A program made the translations under genes and the position numbers. Positions 18,801-27,700 of a stretch of 64,000 nucleotides of DNA are shown here, one piece after another. Source of the DNA: JBECKS01 sp964557005 (GTDB lineage: Bacteria; Pseudomonadota; Gammaproteobacteria; Pseudomonadales; JBECKS01); NCBI GenBank assembly GCA_964557005.1, contig CAZKYI010000003.1, positions 184,279 through 248,278 of the forward strand. Direction: 5' to 3'. The first letter of the stretch is position 1. Every line of letters begins with the position of its first letter. The notes under the pieces were generated by a model, which searched no databases, was not told the DNA's origin, and was given only the letters and a program-made list of their open reading frames with translations.

Positions 18801-21792
18801 CAAATGCCAGTTCATATTGTTCGGCAAGATAGTTTTGCCAGAAAGTTTCGCGCGATTGACGAACCTGCAAAAACGCAAGCAGTTCATCACGTAACAATTC
18901 ACCCAAGGTATTCACAGGTAAGTGTTTAACCAGCACCAGACTGTGTGGCAGCAATGCAAACGGAAGTGTGTGCTTCAATGCAGAAAGCAAGCTGCTTTCA
19001 TCGGTGTGTGCCACTTGCGTCAGCACCACCAAGGCACACAATCCTTGCGAAGTTTCAAACAACAGCGCCTGTTGAACATCATCCAGATTCAAAAGTTGCG
19101 CATGGGTTTGCAGATAATCCGCATACATTGCCGTATGTGCAGATGCGCTATCAAGATAAAGCAGCGGAAACAGAATTAAATTTCCCTGCGCATCATAACG
19201 CGCAAAATCATTGCAGCGCTGTAACTCATTCATTGCATCCGTATGAGCACCCACATATATGCGCCCCCACGCACCCGCAGGTACAGGTCGCAGTGCATCA
19301 TCCAGCAAATAAATCGTATAGTTCTGAATCGCACGACCAACATTAAAACCACTTGTGTTTGTGTCATGCGTTTTATTGAGCCTGTGCGCACTGACCAGCT
19401 CACCAGATGTTTCCACACAATAACAATTCCACAAGGCAAATTCGGCGTTCAGCCAGCTTGCTTGCAGATGTCCCAGCTTCGCTGCGGCATCATTTAAAAA
19501 TACAGCGCTGAGTTGATTCTCAAACCCTGAAACAAGCGTGGTCAAGGCATCCAGTTGCAGACTTGAGCAATTCAACACTACGTGATTCAGTTGTGTGAAG
19601 TGGTTATTTTGTGTGAGTGGAAACAAATCTGTTTCAGAAAACAGATTCAGGGTTTCGCCATTGAGCAAGGCAGATAACAGAAAACCCTGCTTGCCCAATG
19701 CCTGCCAGGAATTTACACAACACCATTCCAATGCTTGATGGCGTTTTAACTCAGACAATGCGCTTCGATACCAATCCGCCGTGTTGGAAATACTTCGATG
19801 ACTGGCATAGGGAAGCGCAAGCTTTTCGCTGTCTATATCCAGTTCGAGATTTTCACCGTTGGTTTCCGTCAAGCTTTCAAAAACAATACAGTGAATGGAC
19901 GCATGATTCTGAAACACGGGTAAGGCACACACAGCTTCATTTACAAGCACATGAAAGCGTTTGTTGTCGAACTCACCTTCAAGCAAAGTCCGTTCAGAAG
20001 CAAGCGGAATATAAGTGATGCCCAGTTTGAGCAGCGCAAAGATTGCAACCAGATAATCCTCAGGCTTTTCAAGCAATACGCCTGCTTTTTTCAGATTGGC
20101 ATAGGCACTGCGATTGAGCGCATGCGCAAGCTGATTGGCACGGCTATTCAATGCCTGATAACTCAGGCAGGTTTCGCCAGTCCTGAGCGCGATTTTGTCA
20201 GGATTAAGCGCTACCCTTGCCTCAAACTGTTTGGCCAGATCAGAAGTGCTGTCAAAAGCCCTGGCCTTACCATTCCATTCCACACGCAACAGCTTGTGTT
20301 GTTGTTCAGTCAGAACCTTGAGTTCTCCAATACGGGCATGTGTATGCTCAACAAGCTGTTCAAGTAGATGAACAAAATTATCCTGCAGCGCCTGTGCAAA
20401 CACCTCGCTCAACAAGGCACAGTTAAATTCCAAAGCCAGTTGAATGGATTCACCCTGATCAATCACATCCATCGATACATCAAATTTTGCGGTTTCGGTA
20501 TGTATTGGGCTGAGTTCAACCTTGAGACCTTCAAAATTAATGTGTTGTTCAAGCGCATCATTCTGAAAGCTGAACATGCTTTGAAAAACAGGAGACTGAC
20601 TCGGGTCGCGCTGAACATTCAAATCGTTGATGATTTTTTCAAAAGGCAAATCGGCATTGGCGAAGCTTTCAAGCGCTGATTTTTTAACCATGTCCAAAAA
20701 TTCACGCACGCTACTGTTTTCATTTACGTGAATACGAATTGCCACCGTATTGAGAAAAAACCCGATGCTGTTTTCGAGTGTGGAATAAGGACGATTGGCA
20801 ACGGGTGTGCCAATGCAAAAATCTTTTTGATGACTATAGCGGCTTAAAATCAGATACCAGGCAGACAAGAGCACACTGAACAAAGTGGTGCTTTCCTGAC
20901 GCGCAAGCTGTCTGAGTTTTTGACTCAGCGGCAGGCTCAGATTCTGTAACAACTGTTTGCCTTCATAACTTTGCGTGAGCGGCCTTGGCTTGTCGAAGGG
21001 AAACACCAGTGGTTTGACTTGCGCGAGTTTTTGTTTCCAGAACTGTGTTTGCTGCTGATATTTTTCTGAATCCATGCGTTGCTTCTGCCACACCGCATAA
21101 TCCAGATAAGAAGCAGGTTTGCCACCCAGATTAACCGCTTCGCCTCGTTTTAACTGGTTATAAGCCAGAGACAATTCGCGCACCAGAATCCGCATCGACC
21201 ATGCATCTGCAATCATGTGGTGCATGCAAATCAGCAATTCAAAAGTGTGTTCGGAAAGTATCAGCAAATGTGCCTTGAACAGAACTTCATTCGCCAAATC
21301 AAATTGTTTTTTGGCAATTTTTTCGCTGCACAACATCAAACGATGTTGTTGTTCCTTAAAATCAAGATGGCTTGAATCTTCTATCTCCAGATCAAATTGA
21401 TCCTGTGCCAGAAGCTTCAGTTGCGCTGCACCATCGACTTCGGGAAATACACTACGCAAGGCATCGTGTCTGGCAAACAAATACACCAAAGCGTCTCTGA
21501 GCGCTTCAACATCTAGATAACCTTCAATGTGCAAACGTGCAGGGATATTGTAAACCGCTGACTGCCCTTCCAGTTGATCCAGAAACCACAGACGCTGCTG
21601 GGAAAAAGACAGCACTTTTTCACCCGCACTCAAACCCAGAAATTCGCCCTGTTCTACGCTCTGGTTTTCACTTTGAATATCCAATGAATCCGCTGCGTTT
21701 TCCTGTGCAACTTTTTGTTCCCTTAATTTTTTGAGCAACTTTTCGCGTTGCTCAGGTGTGAGATTGGCGAGACGACCTGAAACCTTTTTCAT
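6841..21792 (-). CDS. NRPS, 4983 aa: C-[A*-dC relic]-A(Ser)-PCP-E-C-A-PCP-E-C-A-PCP
   Basis: Second protein of the left line. A short helical N-terminus (LTPEQREKLLKKLR) looks like a docking segment. Domains: C (HHMIADAWS at 191, Gly of HHxxxDG replaced by Ala); relic A* (about 510-970) and half C (about 980-1175); A (TSGSTGQP at 1357) with code DVWHFSLID, the Ser code; PCP (GGDS, Ser1766); E (HHLVIDGVSW at 1965, NxEMHGRE, RTVGWF); C of DCL type (HHILLDGWS at 2466); A with code about DAYLLGVVL (aliphatic, uncertain); PCP (GGDS, 3340); E (HHLVVDGVSW at 3529); DCL-type C (HH at 4023); A (TSGSTG at 4525) with code about DAFLFGMTY (aliphatic); PCP (GGHS, 4924). The tail is acidic and ends EEGEL, a likely docking peptide. 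The gene starts 6 bases after the FAAL gene. DCL-type C domains follow both E domains, so the assembly logic is coherent. Confidence 0.97.
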   Translation of the reverse strand: MKKVSGRLANLTPEQREKLLKKLREQKVAQENAADSLDIQSENQSVEQGEFLGLSAGEKVLSFSQQRLWFLDQLEGQSAVYNIPARLHIEGYLDVEALRDALVYLFARHDALRSVFPEVDGAAQLKLLAQDQFDLEIEDSSHLDFKEQQHRLMLCSEKIAKKQFDLANEVLFKAHLLILSEHTFELLICMHHMIADAWSMRILVRELSLAYNQLKRGEAVNLGGKPASYLDYAVWQKQRMDSEKYQQQTQFWKQKLAQVKPLVFPFDKPRPLTQSYEGKQLLQNLSLPLSQKLRQLARQESTTLFSVLLSAWYLILSRYSHQKDFCIGTPVANRPYSTLENSIGFFLNTVAIRIHVNENSSVREFLDMVKKSALESFANADLPFEKIINDLNVQRDPSQSPVFQSMFSFQNDALEQHINFEGLKVELSPIHTETAKFDVSMDVIDQGESIQLALEFNCALLSEVFAQALQDNFVHLLEQLVEHTHARIGELKVLTEQQHKLLRVEWNGKARAFDSTSDLAKQFEARVALNPDKIALRTGETCLSYQALNSRANQLAHALNRSAYANLKKAGVLLEKPEDYLVAIFALLKLGITYIPLASERTLLEGEFDNKRFHVLVNEAVCALPVFQNHASIHCIVFESLTETNGENLELDIDSEKLALPYASHRSISNTADWYRSALSELKRHQALEWCCVNSWQALGKQGFLLSALLNGETLNLFSETDLFPLTQNNHFTQLNHVVLNCSSLQLDALTTLVSGFENQLSAVFLNDAAAKLGHLQASWLNAEFALWNCYCVETSGELVSAHRLNKTHDTNTSGFNVGRAIQNYTIYLLDDALRPVPAGAWGRIYVGAHTDAMNELQRCNDFARYDAQGNLILFPLLYLDSASAHTAMYADYLQTHAQLLNLDDVQQALLFETSQGLCALVVLTQVAHTDESSLLSALKHTLPFALLPHSLVLVKHLPVNTLGELLRDELLAFLQVRQSRETFWQNYLAEQYELAFAHQNQQVQSFYIEQKHLNALAALERESFLRAAWLILLARYTGQTEFFYSHHVHSTPLSWVYGKADIFIPVKVNLADDESFLHFSQMQTQELAQLGEHLGLPLPEKSCLLSFAETDAELLSGSDLHLSIGLETQGQTVLRAKLFYDAGRFEEESIRQLVRHYLRTLEFFSEQLKQQQAWDAPNLLDETEQQAILSNATGEQAVYEAFNTVDEFLKVFEHDVAIALVYIEDGKQYELSYQDLHQRANQLAVYLQTQGLEPTRPVALCLQRSVEMVVAILAVLKTGSPYLPLDPALPQDRLAFMLDDSQAQFVLCSGETRPLCENFSGRIDLQDAGLVKACRAIDRLPHNHANALDLFNIIYTSGSTGQPKGVMVTHEGILNRIQWMQEAYQLTQASRVLQKTTYSFDVSVWEFIWPLSQGATLVLASADGHKDPLYLRELMAEQGITHCHFVPSMLSSWLDAIDDKNVLNERMAESLQKVFCSGEALTRKAVNHFYALFRHSELHNLYGPTEASIDVSYWPCEKNMPDATAVPIGKPVSNTALYVLDKQFRLLPYGVAGELFIAGKQLARGYLNRPQLNDSTFIEVELPHLGKQLLYRTGDLVRLNRRGYIDYLGRIDHQVKVRGFRIELGEIETCVQAMAEVSLAVVVVRELGNSKQLVAYVCLTDNFFQKSQKDQHHTFQIKLKQFLSARLPEYMVPAVTVVLDTMPMLGNGKINRKALPEPQLSSLQTQAFKAANSEIEAQLQAIWQKVLGVEKIGTRDNFFDLGGDSILSIQIISAARRQGIVIKPNHIFRYPTISELARVASVSQKTLQVNQESVLGENVVSPVQNWFFSEIALSDAVSDVAANHHFNQSVLLDLKCEPDLAALEKMVAVLLEKHDVLTSGFKQHSGIWKQHYNPFVSSETNLAPYVSQHTVQRNAEESDAQSLQQTLMALHKTLNFEQGTGIHFALLHELDSGIEKHLLFIVAHHLVIDGVSWRIVLEDLNTLFENRNQPALESLLPAKTLSFKDWNQGLLKLAQSDYFKTEKDYWKHSLKALRYYQSPLILEQGKDRHSIFANQKRIAFSLSHQFSEQFLKQAQRNFNADANDILLCALAEVLSNNQLLALNLEMHGRELPEAWSAFLEAPDVSRTVGWFTSIFPVLLQHHEAHQTWPEKLKNIKEQLRRIPAKGLGFGLLSRTGTQAYFKEASLRAAKLDISFNYLGQLDQALNSQFFAISQARNRLAHLNHMDQADTLKRPHLLDIVVYINAGSLHCEFLYDAVLMQEAQILAYAQHYQQALESLIENCCAQLHPLLSPSDLLASKLNQKEIEQIEHSVYSSNSVLPFASIESIHDLLPTQQGMLFHTLFSGADETHQYIEQFCVELKGQIHTQHFQSAWQCLIKKYANLRSIFYWQTQQPVQVVLSDVDFTVEHVDFSAASSHSKQSVINTLEDFLAKDRQRKFELSQLPLMRVYLVQFAPEHYWLVWSYHHILLDGWSVPLVLNDVFEFYTALCAGHDVSKLTLGSLYRFEDYVAWYQKQNAALEAQQEQFWKTLFEGFSAANAIDIEAISQPIPKDEQGDGVVKLELGEVLSDSLRYFARKHQLTLNTVMQAAWAILLAHYSGDEDVVFGTTVSGRPEDFEGVEQIVGMFINTLPLRVQLDARSHLLRVLHTIQESQQAINEYQGSSLMRIQKWVGMDDDSRLFDSMLVFENFPVDEKLKQDNPLFSVGELHSFEQTNYPLTLIIEPNKAIRLRVLFDSSVYRKSTVMRLLGHLETLLGHFPQHGNTLPLDIPYMKAEELRALEHWNKTETSYPRDATLIELFAEKAMQFPQHLALKFDEQILSYKALDERSNQLARYLNQQGIAKGQRVALFLDRSEAMLISVLAVVKTGAAYVPLDPDYPRERLQYMLGDCGPAHIISLSRYQAQLDAANAAHIRCPLVFYDQLLDALEQFDAGSVDFYKNVQATDLAYLMYTSGSTGQPKGVCLSHRSMIRLLINNWYLNLGPNDKVGHVVNVCFDASAYEIWGALLHGACLIGFDKETVLNGERFEEKLQREAVSNMLLTTSLFHIYSKQRPGMFKKMRSLLIGGEPLNADATRRVLQNEPPLQILNVYGPTENGVLTTVFDTWNLLSDASNVPVGKAISNTTVYILDKRNKEVPVGVIGELVSGGDGVGIGYWRKPELSSQSYIEDPISKVAGARAYRTGDLARRLADGSFEVLGRRDKQIKIRGFRIEPGEIIKYMLEEQRVQDAVIHVHESETGQKLLLGYYVLKQGEQLEAKMLLARLKEKLPQYMVPQFLIEIPALPITPNGKLDTTQLPAPRLAQQDHYQAPRNEVEQKLLEVWREVLGLEQIGIRDNFFEVGGDSIISIQIVSRAKRSGIELSPKLLFEYPSIIELAQQLDYQDDKPKAEQGLVQGEVPLSPVQQWFFEQQFAVPDHFNQSLLFKVKGFLSIQSITPVLSALLRQHDALRLRFEFQQREWRQTHDNSARSLSLLADVLTEHNLSHSAQAYQDMLEHARKLQGSLSIEHGPLIKMVLYHLGEQGQRLLVLVHHLVVDGVSWRILVDDLNLALEQHFDNQAIDLGSKSSSFQFYAQKLEERVEAKTFSEAIHYWSAFEASLVKRTLLSRTPDTHATASKLVQKRFVLDSNLSQSLLRDSHHAYKTDAQALLLLIYALAVKQSGISETLCIELESHGRDVHDDTLLDLSNTVGWFTVMYPVLLDFNQSAIDAGNFDQAIKTLKNTLHSVPLKGLSYFLAKYVYRTHSGERLLKQLPKIELAFNYLGQVQAEHDTRILTLDSEYLEQNLATIEDSSPLNQPSHLLSVSILMRAQSFHISVNYDEAHIATASVDKFIEAFQHYAHAVNDFCVDETHFGFTVSDLPYCGLTQTQIDVLCAAQQAHANSTFDAIYPLSPMQEGMLFHSRMDSSSGMYCEQVSVLFSNQLNVSAMEAAWNGAINHHTILRSSFVWENLPRPLQLVQAHARVTLELLDWRNESNTQEKLNHFLAADRAKGFDFSKAPLMRLYYIVLPSEHSGQILGRFIWSYHHILLDGWSMPLLMREVFERYNAATQGLPLTVVAQEGSYQNYIDWLYQKSAQSDETYKKQRDQFWLNYLAGMEEPTHIGLAKSTPSQQTESALRYREHACVLSAEQSESLNQFAIHHHITLNTVFQAAWALLLARYSGEQNVLFGITVSGRPHELRGVETIVGLFINTIPFRARVDEKTSLSDWLQDIFRNQNQLREYETTPLVEIQAQSRMDSSRALFDSILVFENYPMNEAFDYSPAGLQIEDVQVYEQTNFPLSLIILPGKQLEIRMLFDSEQFEQQAIDTVLKHLKTLLLDIGNQKADAQRSLQNIDYLNEQEQFRIIKQWNNTETVYPRDSYLQDIVSEQARRYPDVEALCSEGKSLTFKALEAKANQLAHFICSDERGDFVVRQGDKVVICMNRSEELVISMLAVLKAGAVYVPLDPGYPEERQRYMLEDTRCHLVLTDQHHAELVKQLCATKSLKDHLGFVNLHQAAQDIARYPETFAAHLPPYRENEEVPAAILYTSGSTGQPKGVCLTHRGLSRMVMNTNYMQMTRDDRVAHVSNICFDAASFEIWAALLNAVPLVIFRKDIVLDLVLFEQRLKQEKVSILLIATALFNLVARERVSAFSELRYLFFGGEASNAGMVRKVLQEAPPQHLMHMYGPSENATYATWYEVKQVAEDAKNIPIGRAVSNSQVYIMNQQGSLLPPGVAGEIVCAGDGLALGYLNKPEQTQKAFVMRSLPNQAAQRMYLTGDLGIWLPDGTIEILGRIDNQVKIRGHRIEPEEVIARINALEHIKKSYVLVKQDSEDKKYLLAYFVPEASWLKQQSDAQQRARELKLTLKSLMPDYMVPSFYVEIDELPLTPNGKIDTKALPEADLMQAASVYQAPHNELEQKLVAIWAEVLGQSRIGVNDDFFELGGHSLLATQIHSRIRQQLGIDIPLRTLFELPTIREFSEFWLALSASEAAFDEDSGEAFEEGEL
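18270..20255 (-). other. Degenerate A domain fused to half a C domain (module relic)
   Basis: Residues about 510-1175 of the 4983-aa NRPS, in frame. The first part keeps the N-terminal adenylation fold signature (an ALRTGETCLSYQALNSRANQLA-like stretch near 530-550). It has no TSGSTGxPKG (that zone reads ALPYASHRSIS near 657), no YGPTE (NCYCVETSGE), no YRTGD, no GRxDxQVK, and no NGK lysine (LPVNTLGELL near 958). About 15 residues on, sequence resembling the middle of a C domain begins (FWQNYLAEQ, near 983) and runs to a normal C-domain end. There is no carrier protein and no HHxxxDG half between. It looks like the scar of a deletion that joined two modules. Confidence 0.85.
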
Positions 21793-21798
21793 AATAGA

Positions 21799-24700
21799 CT
21801 ACTTTCTGAAAACAGACTCGCCAGCATGAAATGATGAGAGTGCTTGTTCTTCTCCTTCAATTTCATCGAGCAAGGCTTCCAGCAAACTTTCATCGGCATT
21901 CATAGCTTCTTTTTCAATCAGGTAGAAAGCCAAATCCGCCACAGTTGGCATTTCAAAAATGGTTGCCAAAGGCAGCTCCATAGCAAGCTGCTCTCTCACT
22001 CTGCTTACAATTCGCGTCGCCAATAATGAATGACCGCCAATCTCAAAGAAATTATCGAAAATACCCACACTGTCGAGATTGAGTACCTCTGCCCAGATTT
22101 CCGCCAGTGCGTACTCGGTATCATTACGCGGCGCGATATATTCACTGCTACTCAAACTGCCCCAATCGGGGTCTTTCAAGGCGTGCTTGTCAATCTTGCC
22201 ATTCACGGTAAGTGGCAACTGTTTTAATAACACAAAGGCCTTGGGAATCATGTATTCAGGCAGTTTGCCAATCAGCGAAGCGCGGACATCGGAGCTGCTG
22301 GTTTCAGACAAATGATTCACTGCTACATAAGCAACAATCGCATCTTCCCCCTGACTGTCGGTTTTGATGAGCACAATACTTTCTCGCACCAGCGGCGACA
22401 GATTGAGATTGAATTCAATTTCACTTAACTCGATACGGAAGCCGCGAATTTTAACCTGATCATCACTGCGACCGAGATATTCAAGATTGCCGTCATCGAG
22501 CACGCGCACCAAATCGCCAGTGCGATAAACATACTGTTGCTGTTCACCGAGAATGTTCAAGTGAATAAATTTCTCTTTGCTGAGGTCGGGACGATTCAAA
22601 TAGCCCTGTGCAACACCTGCACCCCCAACATACAGTTCACCCACAACCCCCTTGGGCACCGGTTTTCTGTGGCCATCAAGAACGAAAGCCTGCAAATCGG
22701 GCAAGGGCAAACCAATAATGGATTTGTGCGAATTAAAATCACTTGCTTTCAATTCATAACAGGTTACATGCACAGTCGTTTCGGTAATGCCATACATGTT
22801 GATGAGCTTAGGACTGTCTTGCCCCAGGCCATGATGCTTGATCCATAAGCGCAGCGCGGAAAAATCCAGCGCTTCGCCACCAAAAATAATTTTTCTTAAT
22901 GCCAGTGGCTTGCGTTTTTTATCATCAATCGCAATTAACTGGCTGAAAGCCGAAGGTGTCTGGTTGAGAATACTCACCTTGTTTTTGGCCAGCACCTCAT
23001 AAAAGTCTTCGGTTGAACGGCTCAAATCGTGCGGAATAATGACCAGCTCGCCGCCATATAACAAGGCACCCCACATTTCCCAAACCGAGAAATCAAACGA
23101 AAAAGAATGAAACAGTGTCCACACATCCCGCTCATTAAAATCAAACAGGGATTCACTGTTTTTGAACAGCCTCGCAACATTGCCGTGATTAACAACTACA
23201 CCCTTTGGCTTGCCTGTTGTGCCCGAAGTATAAATAACATAGGCGGCCTGATTTAAATCGGGCGGCGTTTCCAGATTATGCTTTTCAAGTGAGTGCCATG
23301 CGTGCGTTTGATCAATCGCAATACAGGCATTGCTGTAATGTTGCGGCATTCTTTCAAGCAAGGCGCTTTGCGACAAACTCAAATACGGGTAATCGACAGT
23401 GCCTTCCTGAGCAACTGCAATATCATTCAATACATATTCAATACGCTCATCAGGGCTCATCGGATCAATCGGCACATAGGCAGCGCCGACTTTCAAACAC
23501 GCCAGAACACCGATAATCAAATCCACAGAGCGTTCAACAAACAAGGGAATTAACTGCCCTGCAACCGCGCCCTTGTTCAACAGCAATCGCGCCAACTGAT
23601 TTGCCTGCTCATTCAGTTCGAGATAACCAAGACAGGCATCACCAAAACGCAAGGCCACTTTGCTGCCATGCACCAGCACCTGCTGTTCAAACAGAGTGTG
23701 CACAGGCAACAAGGTGTGCGTCATGCCTTGCAGCTTTAAACTTTGTTCAAGCATCAAGGTTTGCTCTGTTGGCGACAACAAGGGTGCCTCAGAAATTTTT
23801 CGACGCGGTTGTTCCAGCAAAGCCGTCAACAACACTTCATAACGCAGCAGCAAGTTTTCAATAGTTGAACGATTGAATAAATCGGTGTTGTACTCAAGCT
23901 CGCCACGAATCAAACCTTCGGATTCACGCAACTCCATTGTTAAATCGAATTTTGAGGTGCGCGTAGCACCGACATCGACTTTTACTTTCAAACGGTCAAT
24001 TTCAAGCGTTTCTGCAATGGCATTGCTTTGCAAGGTAAATGCAACCTGAAACAGGGGGGAATGACTGACATCGCGCTGCCAGTTCATTTCCTCAACCAGT
24101 TTATCGAAAGGTAAATCCTTGTTGGCATAGGCTTCGAGTGTGGTTTCCTGAACCTGCTTGAGCAAATCGACAAAAGAATAATCGGGCGAAATTTCGGTGC
24201 GCAACACCAGGGTGTTAACAAAAAATCCTATCAGGCTTTCCCATTCAGGATGAGTACGATTCGCAATCGGCGTGCCAATTGCAATATCCTGCTGTCCGGT
24301 ATAGCGATATAACAATGCCTTGAACCCTGCCAGGGTCAACATGAACAAGGTGACATTTTGTTCGCGGGTTTGTCTGTGCAACTTGTTGCACAATTCTACC
24401 GGCAGGTTGAAGGAAACCCGATCGCCATTACTGCTTTGAACAGCAGGTCGGGGTTTATCCGCCGGAAATTCAAACACAGATAAATGACTTAACTTTTGTT
24501 TCCAGAATTTCAACTGCTTCTCCAGACGTGCGCCACTCATCCACTGTTTTTGCCACAACGCATAATCACGATACTGGAATTTATCCGAAGCAAGCGTGAT
24601 GTCCTGACGACGACGGAAGCATTCATAAATCACTTTCAGTTCATTCAACAATACACCCAGCGACCAACCATCAGAAACAACATGGTGCATATTGAATAAC

Positions 24701-27700
24701 AACACATGCTCCTTGCCTGACAGCCTCAGCAATCTGGTTTTTAACAAACGTTTTTCAGGCACATTGATGTCGAGGTCTTCCAAATCAAAAGGCAACCTTG
24801 AAAAATCCTGTAATTGTTTTTCAGGCGATGCAGAAGTCGAATCAAGCTGGATACATTCCAGTTTCCATTGTTGCGGTTTCGCCTGAATCTCTTGCAGCAC
24901 CTGCCCGTTGGCCTCATAAAATCTTGACCTTAAAATGGAATGTCGGGAAACAATTTCCAGCAAGGTTTTTTCAAGCGCTTCAATATCCAGTGCACCCGAT
25001 AAACGCAGGCTTCCAGGCATGTTATAAGCGGCGCTGTTTTTATCGAGCAAGTGCAGGAACCAGAGCCGCTGCTGGGCATAAGACAGCGGGATATTCCGTT
25101 CCTGCTCACTGGCCATGATTTCGGTAGTGAGTATGTCTTCCTGACTGATTTTCTCCGAAACAAAACCGGCCAGCTCAAAAATAGTTGGGTGATCAAAGAT
25201 AACTCTAACAGGAATATCAATCTGGAAAGTATTTCTTATTCTGGCAACCACCTGTGTTGCCAGAAGCGAATGGCCGCCCAAATCAAAAAAGTTATCGTAA
25301 ATGCCTATTTTTTTCAGATTGAGTACAGTCGCCCAGATTTCACCCATACCCTGTTCAAAAGCATTTCTGGGCTCCCGATAATCCTCGCCAGACATGGCGC
25401 TGATGTCGGGAATGGGTAAACGTGCACGATCAGTTTTTCCGTTGGGTGTCAGCGGAATCTCCTTAAGCGGCACAAAGATGGAAGGCACCATGTAGGCAGG
25501 CAACATTTCTTTCAGCTTGCTGCGTAAAAAACTGTTGAGTGAAACACTTTCTATTTCATGGCCTTCATGAAAAACAATATAAGCCACCAGAATCTGGCTT
25601 GCGCCTGCACTTTTCAATGCTTCATCTGCCGCCACAATATCATCACGCACAATCGCAACCGACTCACGAATATATTTCAATCTCGACAGTGCTGCCTGCA
25701 CCTCACCCAGCTCAATACGGAAACCGCGTAACTTGATCTGGAAATCTTTTCTGCCGAGATATTCAATGTCGCCACTCGATTGATAACGAACCAGATCGCC
25801 TGTTTTGTACAAGCGCTCGCCAAAACCCTTATGTAATTGCAAACGGAACGGATTGTTAATAAATCGCTCTTTGGTGAGCGCTTCCTGCTGATAATAACCA
25901 CGCGCAAGACCCGCACCTGCAAGATACAATTCACCTGGCACACCCTGCGGCACCGGCTTCAGATTTTGATCCAGGATATACGCCTGCGTGTTAACAATCG
26001 GCCTGCCAATACTGGCGCTTGAAAATCTTTCACGTAACTTGCAGGTGGAATAGGTTGTGTCTTCAGAAGGGCCATACAGGTCATACACTTTATTGACGTG
26101 TCCAGTTTCATACAGGCTATCCACCAGCTGTGAAGACAATGCCTCACCAGCAAGATTGATGGTTCTGACACTGGGCGGAATCGCCTTGTTCGCTAACAAA
26201 CTCGATATGGCGGACGGTACCGTGTTGATCAAGCTGATTTCGTGTGAAAAACCCTTAATCAAATCCAGAACATTATCCACCAGATAAACCGCACCACCAT
26301 TACTGAGTGGTACAAAGAATTCAAAAATCGATAAATCAAAACAAATCGATGTTGAAGCGAGCACTGCTTCCAGCTCGGCCTTCTGGAATTGCTGATTCGC
26401 CCAGAAAATCAGCGCGCTTGCACTTCGATGTTCAATCGCAACGCCCTTGGGCAAACCCGTTGAACCCGAGGTATAAATCACATAGGCAAGATTGCCAGCT
26501 TCAATATCCAGATCAAGGTTTGCTTCACTGTAATCGTGCAGGTGCTTGCACGCCTGTTCAATAAAAATACATTGCGCGTTGTTGGTAGGTAAATCCTTGC
26601 GCAAACCCTGATCACAAATCAGAAATTTTGCATCGGCAGCGTAAATAATTTGCTCAAGCCTGACACTGGGATACTTGGGATCGAGAGGTACATAGGCTGC
26701 GCCCAATTTCAACACCGCCAATAAAACCGGTAACAGGTGCTGGTTGCGATCAAGACAAATACCGACCAGTTCACCCTGGGTAATACCTTGCGCTGCAAAA
26801 TATCTGGCCAGCTGATTGGCGTAGCTATTTAATTCCTGATAACTCAGAGCATATTGTTCAAATTGCAAGGCAAGTTGCGCAGGTGTAAGTATGCTCTGCT
26901 TTTCAAACCAGTGATGAATGCAGTGTGTGGCATCAAATTTTTCATCAAGATGATTGTTTAAATCAACCAGCAGATATTTCAACTCATCTGCACTCAGGAA
27001 TTCATAATTTTTAACCGCTTCTCCAGGTTCCAGACAAATCCGTTCAAACAAATTCACCAGATGTTTACACAGGCGCTCAATGGTTGCTTCTTCAAAAATA
27101 TCGCTGCTGTATTCCACAAAACCTTTGATGCCACCTGCGCTTTCCCTTAAATCGAGCGACAAATCAAATTTTGAAGACTGGCCATGCACCTGCATCAATT
27201 CAAATTCCAGATCGCTGGTATCCATATCCAGATGAATCGGAGAATTCTGAAAAGAAAACATCACCTGAAACAAGGGGGTGTGACTCATATCACGCACAAT
27301 TCCCAGTTCTTCAACCAGTTTCTCAAAAGGTAAATCCTGATTGGCATAAGCGCCCAGCGTCACTTCCTGCACGCGCTCAAGCACTTCAATAAATGTAGGC
27401 GCGTTTGACAAATCAATACGCAAGGCCAGCGTATTAACAAAAAAGCCAATCAGACGCTCCAGTTCTGCGCGGGTTCTATTGGCAATCGGTGTACCAATCG
27501 CAAAATCATTTTGTCCAGAATAACGATGCAGCAACACTGCAAAAGCAGCAAACAAAGTCATATATAAAGTTACGCCTTGCTGCTGGCTCAGTTGTTTTAA
27601 TTTGCTGGTCAGTGTTCTGGATACTTCAAATGAAACCTGCTTGCCGCGCTGGCTCATCACTGGTGGCCTTGGGAAATCCAGTGGCAACTCCAATGCCGGA

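Noticed and set aside
18270..20255. Frameshift or sequencing error as cause of the degenerate A domain
   Set aside because: The frame is open throughout and flanking domains stay in frame. Motifs do not reappear in another frame where I looked, so decay is more likely than an error.
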